Positions 29,001 to 38,255 of a stretch of DNA of 64,000 nucleotides are shown here, piece by piece; position 1 is the stretch's first letter, and each line of letters begins with the position of its first letter. Position numbers and translations under genes: made by a program. The DNA lies in NCBI RefSeq assembly GCF_023734775.1, contig NZ_AP025732.1, positions 5,454,501 through 5,518,500 on the forward strand, read 5' to 3'. Origin of the DNA: Nostoc cf. commune SO-36 (lineage in GTDB: Bacteria > Cyanobacteriota > Cyanobacteriia > Cyanobacteriales > Nostocaceae). The notes beneath the pieces were generated by a model. That model was not told the origin of the DNA. It ran no database searches and saw only the letters and a list, made by a program, of their open reading frames with translations.

Positions 29001-30377
29001 ATGGTGCTTCAATCATTTGGCTTGTCCAAGGTCAAAGACTCATTAACACAAAAAATCTTCTTGGGTAATGAACCCAATGCAGAGTTAATTGCAATTCTCA
29101 CCGTTTATTTTGTCCAAGGAATTTTAGGGCTATCACGTCTAGCTGTTAGCTTTTTCCTTAAAGATGAACTGCTGCTGAGTCCTGTTGAGGTGTCGGCGTT
29201 ATTGGGAATTGTCTTTCTACCTTGGATGATCAAGCCAGTGTTTGGTTTTATCTCTGATGGTTTGCCTATATTTGGCTATCGTCGCCGTCCCTACTTGATT
29301 TTATCCGGGATACTGGGAACTGCTTCTTGGGCGAGTCTGGCCACAATAGTTCATACTAGCTGGGCAGCAACCTTAGCGATCGCTCTGGGTTCTCTGTCTG
29401 TCGCCATGAGTGATGTCATAGTTGACTCGCTGGTTGTGGAACGAGTCAGAGGCGAATCCCAAGCAAAAGCGGGTTCACTACAATCTCTGTGTTGGGGTGC
29501 TTCTGCGATCGGAGGTTTAATAACAGCATATTTTAGTGGTCTGCTGCTCCAATACTTTACTACCCGTACCGTCTTTGCAATTACTGCCTTATTTCCTCTC
29601 ATCGTCTCAGGTGTAGCTTGGTTAATTTCTGAGTCCCCCGTTAGCAAAAATGCTCAAGATAGTAATCAGACCAACTCTTTACCAATCAAACATCAACTGG
29701 GGCAGCTACGCCAAGCCATCAGCCAAAAAAGAATTTGGCTACCAACGCTGTTTGTCTTCATCTGGCAAGCTACCCCAAATGCTGACTCAGCCTTTTTCTA
29801 CTTCTCTACCAACGAACTACACTTTGAACCCGAATTTTTGGGGCGCGTACACTTAGTGACAAGTTTCGCCTCTTTAGCAGGTGTTTGGATTTTTCAACGT
29901 TTCCTCAAAAGCATCCCTTTTCGCGTGATTTTTGCTTGGAGTACAGTCCTTTCGTCAGTTTTAGGAATGACGATGCTGTTGTTAGTAACTCACACAAACA
30001 GGCGGTTAGGTATAGATGACCACTGGTTTAGTTTGGGTGATAGCCTGATTCTCACTGTGATGGGGAAAATTGCCTTTATGCAAGTGATGGTTCTAGCTGC
30101 AAGGCTTTGTCCTTCTGGTGTGGAAGCAACATTATTTGCCTTGTTAATGTCGGTGTTTAATTCAGCATCAACGGTTTCCCATGCATTTGGGGCATTAATC
30201 ACCTATTGGCTGGGGATCACCGCAACGAACTTTGAATCACTTTGGCTATTGGTGCTAATTACTAATCTCAGCACATTGTTACCTCTACCATTTATCAATT
30301 GGCTACCTGCTGCTGAAGAACAAACTGAGACATCGAAAGATGGGGAACAAGCGTTTATACCAGAGTTGATGTCTTAG
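29001..30377 (+). CDS. Folate/biopterin-type (BT1) major facilitator transporter
   Basis: A 458-residue membrane protein with about 12 helices. The family signatures are FVQGILGLSRLAVSFFLKDE, LGIVFLPWMIKPVFGFISDG, YRRRPYLILSGILGTASW and MSDVIVDSLVVERVRGES. This is the FBT/BT1 group, whose plastid and cyanobacterial members can carry folates or pterins; the substrate here is not established. The C-terminal third includes ATLFALLMSVFNSASTVSHA. It lies 85 bp before a carotenoid oxygenase gene on the same strand. Confidence 0.9.
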   Translation: MVLQSFGLSKVKDSLTQKIFLGNEPNAELIAILTVYFVQGILGLSRLAVSFFLKDELLLSPVEVSALLGIVFLPWMIKPVFGFISDGLPIFGYRRRPYLILSGILGTASWASLATIVHTSWAATLAIALGSLSVAMSDVIVDSLVVERVRGESQAKAGSLQSLCWGASAIGGLITAYFSGLLLQYFTTRTVFAITALFPLIVSGVAWLISESPVSKNAQDSNQTNSLPIKHQLGQLRQAISQKRIWLPTLFVFIWQATPNADSAFFYFSTNELHFEPEFLGRVHLVTSFASLAGVWIFQRFLKSIPFRVIFAWSTVLSSVLGMTMLLLVTHTNRRLGIDDHWFSLGDSLILTVMGKIAFMQVMVLAARLCPSGVEATLFALLMSVFNSASTVSHAFGALITYWLGITATNFESLWLLVLITNLSTLLPLPFINWLPAAEEQTETSKDGEQAFIPELMS

Positions 30378-30461
30378 TTGGTACTGAGAGAACCACAGTC
30401 GGAAAAATTCTTTTTAGCGGCTAAATCTTTTCGTGCAAAGTAACAATAAATAACAAAGTAT

Positions 30462-31958
30462 ATGCATTTTAAAAGTCAGGAGAGCTTAGTTGCAGAAAAA
30501 TCCTACACTCGTGAAGATTGGCAAGGAGGATATCAATCTCTTACCCAAGAGTTTGATTATTGGATTGATGATATAGAAGGGCAAATTCCCATAGAGTTAC
30601 AAGGTACGCTGTTTAGAAATGGCCCCGGTTTGCTGGATGTGAATGACCAACCTCTTCATCACCCATTTGATGGGGATGGGATGATTAGCAAAATTACCTT
30701 TACCAATGGTCGTGCCCATTTTCGCAACCGCTTTGTCGGCACAACTGGCTATTTGGCAGAGCAAAAGGCGGGAAAAATTCTCTATCGCGGTACTTTTGGT
30801 ACTCAAAAACCTGGCGGTTGGCTAGCGAATATTTTTGACTTCAACCTTAAAAATATTGCCAATACAAATGTCATATATTGGGGCGGTAAACTGCTAGCAC
30901 TGTGGGAAGCGGCTGAAGCATATCGCCTCGATCCTCATACTCTAGAAACATTAGGGAATGAATATTTTAATGGTGCTTTGTCAGCAGGTGAAGCTTTCGC
31001 TGCACATCCCCGTGTGGAAAAGACTTGTGATCAAGATGGGGGCGCACCTTGCTTGGTAAACTTCTCAATTAAGCCAGGATTATCTACCACAATTACTATT
31101 TTTGAGCTAAACCCAGCAGGTGAAATTGTCAGACAGCACGCTCATAGTGTTCCTGGTTTCTGTTTCATTCACGATTTTGTTATTACTCCTAATTACTGCA
31201 TCTTCTTTCAAAATCCTGTCACCTTCAATCCCATACCTTTCGCTTTGGGAATACGCGCAGCAGGAGAATGTATCAAATTTCAGCCACATCAGCCAACTCA
31301 AATTCTAGTTATTCCCCGCTTCCCCAAAGAAGGGCAACTCGAGATAAAATTTCTGGAAACTCACTCTGGTTTTGTCTTCCACCATGTTAATGCTTTTGAG
31401 GTAGAAGAGGAAGTTTTGATTGACTCCATTTGTTACCAACATTTACCAGAAGTGGAACCAGAAAGCGATTTTCGACAAACTGATTTTGAGGCACTTTCAC
31501 CTGGGCAACTGTGGCGATTTTATCTGAATCTAAAGGATGGGACAGTCCGGCGGGAATTGATTGAGAGCCGATGTTGTGAATTTCCCAGCATACATCCGGC
31601 GAATGTGGGGCACTCTTATCGATATCTATATATAGGTGCGGCTCATGCGGAGAGTGGTAATGCTCCCTTACAAGCATTGCTGAAAATTGATTTAGAGTCT
31701 GGAGAAAGACAACTTTGGAGTGCTGCACCCCGTGGTTTTGTCGGTGAACCGATTTTTGTCCCGCGCCCAGGTTCGGAAAAGGAAGATGATGGTTGGGTAT
31801 TAGCTTTAGTTTATGATGCTGCCCATCACCGCTCAGATTTGGTAATTTTAGATGCTAGTGATTTATCTAAGGGAGTAATTGCACGGCTACATCTTAAGCA
31901 TCATATCCCCTATGGTCTGCATGGAAGCTTTACTTCTGAGGTTTTTGGGGAAATTTGA
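30462..31958 (+). CDS. Carotenoid cleavage oxygenase (RPE65 family)
   Basis: A 498-residue non-heme iron dioxygenase with a seven-bladed propeller. The four iron-binding histidines expected in the family are visible at H182 (AAHPRVEK), H237 (FIHDFV), H307 or H308 (FHHVNAF) and H487 (GLHGSF). The N-terminal GTLFRNGPGLLDV and HHPFDGDGMI motifs are also typical. Cyanobacterial relatives cleave apocarotenals at the 15,15' bond to give retinal, or carotenoids at other bonds. Substrate and cleavage site cannot be fixed from sequence alone. No signal peptide. Confidence 0.92.
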   Translation: MHFKSQESLVAEKSYTREDWQGGYQSLTQEFDYWIDDIEGQIPIELQGTLFRNGPGLLDVNDQPLHHPFDGDGMISKITFTNGRAHFRNRFVGTTGYLAEQKAGKILYRGTFGTQKPGGWLANIFDFNLKNIANTNVIYWGGKLLALWEAAEAYRLDPHTLETLGNEYFNGALSAGEAFAAHPRVEKTCDQDGGAPCLVNFSIKPGLSTTITIFELNPAGEIVRQHAHSVPGFCFIHDFVITPNYCIFFQNPVTFNPIPFALGIRAAGECIKFQPHQPTQILVIPRFPKEGQLEIKFLETHSGFVFHHVNAFEVEEEVLIDSICYQHLPEVEPESDFRQTDFEALSPGQLWRFYLNLKDGTVRRELIESRCCEFPSIHPANVGHSYRYLYIGAAHAESGNAPLQALLKIDLESGERQLWSAAPRGFVGEPIFVPRPGSEKEDDGWVLALVYDAAHHRSDLVILDASDLSKGVIARLHLKHHIPYGLHGSFTSEVFGEI

Positions 31959-32061
31959 TCTCTTATTCGGGTGAAACCATTTTTTCGCTGGCAATGATTG
32001 ACGCTTTACCCATCAATACGGTTCAGTAAAGCTAAAACTATTTATCAAATTCAATTTTTTT

Positions 32062-32107
32062 AACGTAGACGCGGAGCGGCTTGCCGCAGGCTACCGCAGA
32101 GGCGCAG
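32062..32107. repeat. Small dispersed GC-rich repeat
   Basis: GTAGACGCGGAGCGGCTTGC and CGCAGGCTACCGCAGAGGCG are part of a repeat family seen in several spacers of this window. It falls between the convergent carotenoid oxygenase and kdpC genes. Confidence 0.6.
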
Positions 32108-32180
32108 AGTAAACAGAGAGAAGAGAAAAATACTTAACCCAAGCGTATTGCTTTACTCATGTCAAATCCCCAATCCCAAT

Positions 32181-32783
32181 TTACTGATTTTGCTGGCGAT
32201 TAAAATCTTGCAAGTCAAGAGCATAATTCAATCGGAGAACATTGACCCCAGGCTCACCAAAAGTCCATAAAAATCTGCCATCAGTATACTTATTAATTAA
32301 AGGTAGGATCTCATCTTCTTTTACTCCCCGCGCACCAGCAATTCGCGTCAATTGTTGCCGTGCTGCTCTCAAGGAAATATGCGGATCTAAACCGGAAGCA
32401 GAAGTATAAATTATATCGGCGATCGGTTGAAGATTTTCGTCTCGCAATTCATTTGCCTGTTCTAAAATCCGCTTTAGTAGCTCTGGATTGCTAGCAGCGA
32501 GATTGCTGGCTCCAGATATGCCAGTTGGCTTGGCTTTTTTCCCTTGGCTATATCTAACAGTGCTGGTACGAGGATGGAAATATTGCTCAGATGTGAACAG
32601 CTGACCAATCAAAGCCGAACCAATTGGTTGATTATTTAGATTCAGCATGATGCTGCCGTTAGCTTGATAGGGTAAAAACACTTGACCCACTACAAGGATT
32701 ATCAAAGGATAGATAATTGCAGTCAACAACCAAAGCATTAGAGTTATGAAAATTGCTCTGATGGTTTCTCGAATAATAGCCAT
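32181..32783 (-). CDS. kdpC: Potassium-transporting ATPase subunit C
   Basis: KdpC is the single-span subunit of the high-affinity KdpFABC potassium pump. One transmembrane helix near the N-terminus (about 8-32, AIFITLMLWLLTAIIYPLII) is followed by a soluble domain. It contains SALIGQLFTSEQYFHPRTST, SGASNLAASNPELLKRI and SASGLDPHISLRAARQQLTR, all family markers. It has 200 residues, the normal length. It follows kdpA, kdpB and the small subunit on the minus strand. The sensor gene kdpD does not follow. Confidence 0.95.
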   Translation of the reverse strand: MAIIRETIRAIFITLMLWLLTAIIYPLIILVVGQVFLPYQANGSIMLNLNNQPIGSALIGQLFTSEQYFHPRTSTVRYSQGKKAKPTGISGASNLAASNPELLKRILEQANELRDENLQPIADIIYTSASGLDPHISLRAARQQLTRIAGARGVKEDEILPLINKYTDGRFLWTFGEPGVNVLRLNYALDLQDFNRQQNQ

Positions 32784-32821
32784 AATAAATTTTCCAATTG
32801 CTCCTATAATTTAATCTTTAA

Positions 32822-32984
32822 TTATTTAATTTTTAATTGTTTTTCCCACTCAGCAGGACGTTTCAGGGCGCTGTTAGCAACAGCATAAACAACTAACTGG
32901 GGCAGTTACCACATTCAAACACAGCAAGATAAAAATAGCGAGTGGTAGTTGTTGTTTATGCCATTGCGACCAAACAAAGGGCAT
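32822..32984 (-). CDS. Small KdpF/KdpG-like subunit, frameshifted and short
   Basis: The 340-bp gap between kdpB and kdpC holds a small minus-strand gene in two pieces. ATG at 32984 reads MPFVWSQWHKQQLPLAIFIL and on into LCLNVVTAP. The next frame then continues LVVYAVANSALKRPAEWEKQ to a stop at 32822. One base seems missing near 32900. The product would be about 53 residues with a single membrane helix. Cyanobacterial kdp operons are known to carry a small subunit at this spot. The usual KdpF C-terminal helix is not evident, so it may be truncated. Confidence 0.45.
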
Positions 32985-33123
32985 GGCCGAAGTAGTGCTA
33001 AGTGAAAACGATGTTTATTCATATTCTTGTTGTTACCTCTCTCAACAGGTAAAAGTAAAAATGTTAATTATTTTACCTTGGTCAAGATGCCATCGTTTCC
33101 CAGCGTCTCTACTTTTACTGTCG

Positions 33124-35229
33124 TTAAGCCAAACCCACAACTGTAATCAGTATATCTATCAACTTAATGGCAATAAACGGCGCAATCACCCCACCTAAGC
33201 CATAAATTAAAATATTACGTTGGAGTAGCTGATTAGCTGTTAGCGGTCTAAACCGTATACCTTTCAATGCCAAAGGAATCAAAGCGGGAATAATTAAAGC
33301 ATTATAAATCAGCGCTGATAGCACAGCAGATTTAGAGCTAGTTAAATTCATAATATTCAAGCTTTGCAGGTTAGCAGCGACAAATATCACTGGGATAATT
33401 GCAAAGTATTTAGCAATATCATTAGCGATGGAAAATGTTGTTAATGCCCCGCGAGTAATCAACAATTGTTTACCAATGCTAATGATATCGATCAGCTTTG
33501 TGGGATCGGAGTCTAAATCAACCATGTTGGCAGCTTCTTTTGCAGCTTGCGTTCCTGTATTCATCGCAACGCTGACATTGGCTTGGGCTAATGCGAGAGC
33601 ATCATTAGTTCCATCTCCAGTCATGGCAACTAGTTTGCCTGCTGCTTGTTCCTTTTTGATGACGTTGATTTTATCTTCTGGTGTAGCTTCGGCAATGAAG
33701 TCATCAACGCCTGCTTCTTGGGCAATAACAGAAGTTGTAATTCGATTGTCTCCAGTTAGCATGATGGTACGCACTCCCATCCGTCGCAGTTGCTCAAAGC
33801 GATCGCGGATACCAGGTTTAACTATATCTTTGAGATAAACAATCCCATAGATTTCGTTATCTAGGCTGACTGCTAAGGGTGTACCTCCCAGGCGAGAAAC
33901 TTGTTCGTACACAGCATCTAATTCTGGTGTATCGCGTCCGTTACGGGAACGAACAAATGCTTCAATGGCTTCTACTGCTCCCTTTCTAGCCTCATACCCA
34001 CCAGGTAAGTTAGTACCACTCATTCGTGTTTCGGCAGAAAAATCAACTCCTTCTGCTTGGTTGAAGTCAAAATCAAACCTTGCGCCTAACTTTTCTGCCA
34101 ATCGGATAATGGATTTACCTTCTGGTGTATTGTCAAAGACACTGGCTGCCCAGGCAACATTAGCAATTTCTGACATTGAATGACCGTTGATGGGAATCAA
34201 TTCTTCCGCCAAACGGTTGCCGAGGGTAATTGTACCTGTCTTGTCGAGAACTAAAGTGTTGACATCACCACAGGCTTCGACTGCTCGTCCTGAGGTAGCA
34301 ATAACGTTAAATTGGGCAACTCGATCCATCCCAGCAATGCCGATGGTACTTAGTAAGCCGCCAATGGTTGTAGGAATTAATGCCACTAATAGAGCAATCA
34401 AAATTGGGATGCTGACTGGACTGTTGACATAATAGGCAAGTGCGGGCAGAGTTACCACGACTAACAAAAACACTAAGCTGAGAACTGCCAACAATACTGT
34501 CAGGGCAATTTCATTGGGTGTTTTACTGCGTTCTGCCCCTTCTAGCAAGGCAATCATCCGGTCAATAAAGCCTTTGCCGGGGTCATTAGTGATGTGGATA
34601 ATTAATTCATCTGAGATAATCCGCGTCCCACCAGTAACGGAACTAGCAACGTCGGAGCCTGATTCTTTTAATACTGGTGCGGATTCCCCAGTAATTGCCG
34701 ATTCATCCACCGAGGCGACACCCATGATTACTTCACCATCGGCGGGGATGATATCGCCAGCAACAACGTAGATGGTATCGCCCTGTTTGAGGCTAGTGGA
34801 TGAAACTTCACTCAGTGTGCCATCGGCAGCAAGTTTTTTGGCGATCATCTCTGATTTGGTTGCTCGCAAGGCATCGGCTTGAGCTTTACCCCGTCCTTCT
34901 GCCATTGCTTCGGCAAAATTGGCGAACCAAACTGTAAAGAATAAAATCCCCGACAATAAACCGTTGAAAAGTTGCGGGTTCTTTTGGAGGGTTGGCCCAA
35001 ATAGGTTGGGATCAATTGTTAGCAATAGGAGAATGATTGTCCCCACCCAAACCACAAACATTACTGGATTTTTGATTGCATACTTAGGGGTTAGCTTGAC
35101 AAAAGCATCTCTAATTGCCCTTAAGTACAGCCATTTATTACTTGCCCTGGCCTTTTTACGTACTTGGCGGCGATCGCCAGAACGAAAATTTGGGCGTCTA
35201 GCTTTGGAGTTAGTTGCCACTGAATTCAT
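33124..35229 (-). CDS. kdpB: Potassium-transporting ATPase subunit B
   Basis: KdpB is the P-type ATPase that powers Kdp uptake. The 701-residue protein has the actuator motif TGES (180-183), the phosphorylation site D329 in LVLDKTGTITLG, the nucleotide-binding region (GGYEARKGAVEAI) and the hinge GDGTNDALALAQANV. It starts with a basic extension of about 45 residues that includes RRPNFRSGDRRQVRKKARAS, longer than in E. coli. Seven membrane helices are recognisable. It is 324 bp downstream of kdpA in the same orientation. Confidence 0.97.
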   Translation of the reverse strand: MNSVATNSKARRPNFRSGDRRQVRKKARASNKWLYLRAIRDAFVKLTPKYAIKNPVMFVVWVGTIILLLLTIDPNLFGPTLQKNPQLFNGLLSGILFFTVWFANFAEAMAEGRGKAQADALRATKSEMIAKKLAADGTLSEVSSTSLKQGDTIYVVAGDIIPADGEVIMGVASVDESAITGESAPVLKESGSDVASSVTGGTRIISDELIIHITNDPGKGFIDRMIALLEGAERSKTPNEIALTVLLAVLSLVFLLVVVTLPALAYYVNSPVSIPILIALLVALIPTTIGGLLSTIGIAGMDRVAQFNVIATSGRAVEACGDVNTLVLDKTGTITLGNRLAEELIPINGHSMSEIANVAWAASVFDNTPEGKSIIRLAEKLGARFDFDFNQAEGVDFSAETRMSGTNLPGGYEARKGAVEAIEAFVRSRNGRDTPELDAVYEQVSRLGGTPLAVSLDNEIYGIVYLKDIVKPGIRDRFEQLRRMGVRTIMLTGDNRITTSVIAQEAGVDDFIAEATPEDKINVIKKEQAAGKLVAMTGDGTNDALALAQANVSVAMNTGTQAAKEAANMVDLDSDPTKLIDIISIGKQLLITRGALTTFSIANDIAKYFAIIPVIFVAANLQSLNIMNLTSSKSAVLSALIYNALIIPALIPLALKGIRFRPLTANQLLQRNILIYGLGGVIAPFIAIKLIDILITVVGLA

Positions 35230-35553
35230 AAATATAGTTAGGAATGAGAAGTTAGGAGTTAAGAGTTATTAAGCAATACGCTTGGTTAAGCATTTTTGTT
35301 AGCGATTTTAGACCTGTAAAGACGTGTTAGCGCAACGGGACGTTACCGTAGTAGCGCGAACTCAGTCAGGTCAAATTTTGCAGGATTTTGGGCTTAACTG
35401 GATTGTATTGAGTTATTAGGAACTTCTAATATAAAAATATCCAACCTGTAGGGTGTGTTAGTAACGCAACCTACAAAACCAGATAGTTTATTTATTTTTT
35501 AGTATTCTCTTAATTCCAAACTTATAACTCATAACTAATAACTCATAAATTTT
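35230..35553. repeat. Intergenic region in the kdp operon, with dispersed repeats
   Basis: The 324-bp spacer between kdpA and kdpB is unusually long for an operon. It carries a GC-rich segment (35319-35372, GTAAAGACGTGTTAGCGCAA and following) and a segment near 35448-35481 (TGTAGGGTGTGTTAGTAACG) that resembles dispersed repeats of cyanobacteria. No gene seen. Confidence 0.5.
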
Positions 35554-37239
35554 CTAACTGCCAGATGCTAGCTTTAAACCCTCAGCTATGGGGCCTAAAG
35601 CCAGAACGGGAAAGAAAGTCAATACTCCCAAAAGCAGTGTCACTCCAGCCGTGATAGTAGTAAATACCAAAGAATCAGTTCTCAGAGTACCAGGAGTTTC
35701 TTGTACTTTTTGTTTGCGAGACATACCGTCAGCTAACAGCAGAATGGCAATTATCGGAATGTAGCGTCCTCCGATTAAGCTAAATATTGTACTCAAGTTC
35801 CACCACAGGGTGTTATCCCTTAACCCCTCTAAGCCGGAGCCATTATTTGCTGCTGCTGAGGCGTATTCATAAACTACTTGAGAAATACCGTGATAGCCAA
35901 AGTTGCTAATTCCAGATAAGGAGATGGGATAAGCTAAGGCGATCGCACTAGGAATTAAAATTAGAATTGGGTGAATCAATAGCACCACGCTGGCAAGGAC
36001 GATTTCTCGCTTTTCAATTTTGCGTCCTAAGAACTCTGGGGTGCGTCCTGCCATTAGTCCAGTTAGGAACACTGTGAGAATTAAGTAAATAAATAAGTAA
36101 GCTGTTCCAGTTCCTTGACCACCCCAGATAGCCTGGATAAATAAGTTAAAGAGAGTCGAAAATATTCCTTGTGGCATCAAAGAATCGTGCATCCCGTTCA
36201 CAGCACCAGACATAGTAGCAGTAGTCATCACTGCCCAAAATGCCGTTTGTGCCCAGCCAAATCGAACTTCCTTACCCTCTAAATTGGGTTGTTCTAATCC
36301 AAAGGCGTTATTAACCAGGGGATTACCTTGCAGTTCTCCCACGGCTGTTACTCCCACCAGAACTACAAAAATCACAAACACCATCCAAAAAAGTAGCCAA
36401 GCTTGTTTGATGTTGTTGGCAAATATACCGTAGGTATAAATCAAGGCTGCTGGGATCGAAATCATGGCGATCATTTCTATCAAGTTAGAAGCGCCATTGG
36501 GGTTTTCAAAGGGATGTGCTGAGTTTACGCCAAAAAAGCCACCGCCATTTTCGCCCAAAAGTTTGATCATTTCAAATGATGCTACCGGGCCTCTAGCAAG
36601 ATATTGCGTCCCGCCTTCTAAGGTTCTCACATCTAGAGTCTGATCTAATGTTTGTGGTACACCTGTTATGAGCAGAGCGATCGCGCCAATAACCGAAATC
36701 GGCAGCAATATTCGCGTAATTCCACGAACGAGGTCAACGTAAAAGTTACCCAGTCTTCTACCTGTCAAGCCGCGAATAAAAGCAATTCCCACAGATAAAC
36801 CAGTGGCTGCGGAGGTGAACATCAAAAAGCCTAAAGCTGCTACCTGGCTAAAATAGCTTAAGGTTGTCTCACCAGCATAGTGTTGTTGATCAGTATTAGT
36901 TACAAATGAAATCGTTGTGTGCAGCAATACATCCCATCTGGGCGCACCAAAGCCGTTAGGATTCCAGGGTAAGAGTCTCTGAAAATATATTAATAAATAT
37001 ACTGAAATACCCATGAGGATGTTGCTAAACAGTACAGCCCGGATATACTGCCAACCCGTCATATCATCCTTCCTGCGAACACCCGCTAGTACGAACATAC
37101 TTCGCTCTATGGGGTTCATTAAAAAATCAAGCAGTGTTCTTTCTCCCAAGAAGACACGCGCTATGTATTTTCCTAATAGGGGAGTGATTGCTATGACAAT
37201 ACACAGCGTTAAGCCAATTTGCAAAAAACCTTGTCCCAT
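35554..37239 (-). CDS. kdpA: Potassium-transporting ATPase subunit A
   Basis: KdpA is the ion-selective membrane channel subunit of the Kdp pump. The 561-residue protein has ten helices with the family loops [60 protein letters not shown] and [20 protein letters not shown], which line the selectivity filter. The start is ATG at 37239 ([20 protein letters not shown]). It is first in the minus-strand operon kdpA-kdpB-small subunit-kdpC. Confidence 0.97.
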   Translation of the reverse strand: MGQGFLQIGLTLCIVIAITPLLGKYIARVFLGERTLLDFLMNPIERSMFVLAGVRRKDDMTGWQYIRAVLFSNILMGISVYLLIYFQRLLPWNPNGFGAPRWDVLLHTTISFVTNTDQQHYAGETTLSYFSQVAALGFLMFTSAATGLSVGIAFIRGLTGRRLGNFYVDLVRGITRILLPISVIGAIALLITGVPQTLDQTLDVRTLEGGTQYLARGPVASFEMIKLLGENGGGFFGVNSAHPFENPNGASNLIEMIAMISIPAALIYTYGIFANNIKQAWLLFWMVFVIFVVLVGVTAVGELQGNPLVNNAFGLEQPNLEGKEVRFGWAQTAFWAVMTTATMSGAVNGMHDSLMPQGIFSTLFNLFIQAIWGGQGTGTAYLFIYLILTVFLTGLMAGRTPEFLGRKIEKREIVLASVVLLIHPILILIPSAIALAYPISLSGISNFGYHGISQVVYEYASAAANNGSGLEGLRDNTLWWNLSTIFSLIGGRYIPIIAILLLADGMSRKQKVQETPGTLRTDSLVFTTITAGVTLLLGVLTFFPVLALGPIAEGLKLASGS

Positions 37240-37530
37240 ATATTTCGCGCTAAATTAAATTTAAGTGTTAGCAAGCCAATTCTTAGAAATAACAGATTAT
37301 CCGTAGGAATATTTGATTGTTTACCTCTACGGGGAAGCCACGCATAGCGAGCGTCTCGTAGAGAGCGTCTTGATTCTGAATTCTTCTTTAATACTATTTT
37401 CCAAATACTTGTTAAAGTTTTTGTTAAGAATATTTAATTTTTACTCTTAATTTATTTATCTCACTAGTTAGGATTATTTGTTTATACAATACATTTTTCA
37501 AGTTTGCTACTATGAACTACCCCGCCCATC
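37240..37530. promoter_or_regulatory. kdpA upstream region with a dispersed repeat
   Basis: This is the promoter side of the kdp operon. A GC-rich dispersed repeat lies at 37328-37372 (GGGGAAGCCACGCATAGCGA and GCGTCTCGTAGAGAGCGTC). I could not identify a KdpE-type operator by eye. Confidence 0.4.
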
Positions 37531-37693
37531 TAAGGCGTGTCATCAATTGAGTTAAATGACAAAAGCAGCCAGATAATTTCACCTAAAAAGTTTACAGCGC
37601 GTTTGTCGTAGCGCCCGCATAGCCCTCTTGCTCAGGCAGCAGGTTTTTGATTTTCTCGCACTGGTCATCTCGTAGTGCATATCGATGCGTCAT
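37531..37693 (-). pseudogene. Internally deleted IS5-type transposase remnant
   Basis: The N-terminal piece reads MTHRYALRDDQCEKIKNLLP and EQEGYAGATTNAL, resembling the start of IS5/IS1031-group transposases. It then runs directly, in a shifted frame, into the family's C-terminal end RYDKRAVNFLGEIIWLLLSF before a stop at 37531. The whole catalytic middle is gone, so only about 160 bp remain. The fragment may be a miniature element or a decayed copy. Confidence 0.6.
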
Positions 37694-37700
37694 CGTTGCC

Positions 37701-37740
37701 AAGGGAACGCTTCTCTACGAGACGCTCCGCGAACACTCGC
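37701..37740. repeat. Small dispersed repeat
   Basis: AAGGGAACGCTTCTCTACGA and GACGCTCCGCGAACACTCGC are another member of the GC-rich dispersed repeat family seen near 26850 and 37328. Confidence 0.6.
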
Positions 37741-37940
37741 AATGACGGAACATCTTATATTTATTTACGCCTATTTCCTTATCTGGTTTAGTTTCTGTGC
37801 GATCGCATTGGTGAACTACATATATAAATCATGGTTTGCGCTGATGAAGCGATGCCTTCGGCGAGCTTCGCTAACGCAGTTTCCAACTAGAAGGCAAAAT
37901 TCACTGGTTGGAAATGCTCAACAGTGATGTTCAATTGGTA

Positions 37941-38182
37941 GAAAGTAGTGGTGTCAGCTTAAGAGTAAAGGAATTGCAAAATATGTGGCACGTCCCAAAG
38001 AATATGGACGTTCTCACAGAAGGCATAGTAACTTTTATATCGGTCTTTATGCACAGAACTGGGTTAATTTCATTGATGATTGTTGGAGTTTAGTTCAAGA
38101 TTTAATGCGATTAAGTCGCCATAAACTAGAGAATTATTTACAAGGGATGAGAGCTATGAAGCTTATACAGTCAGCTTTATAG
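37941..38182 (+). pseudogene. IS4-type transposase C-terminal remnant
   Basis: In one frame the sequence reads KGIAKYVARPKEYGRSHRRH, SNFYIGLYAQNWVNFIDDCW and LRLSRHKLENYLQGMRAMKL. This aligns with the C-terminus of the transposase at 60117-60690 (RRHSSFYIGLYGHNWVNFTE, QGQRAMRL). The catalytic part is absent, so this is a fragment of an insertion sequence of the same family. Confidence 0.75.
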
Positions 38183-38255
38183 GCTTCATGTCGCTCCTTC
38201 AGTCTGTCAACACAGACAAATAATTTGGCAATCGACAGATGTCTCACCGAAAACA

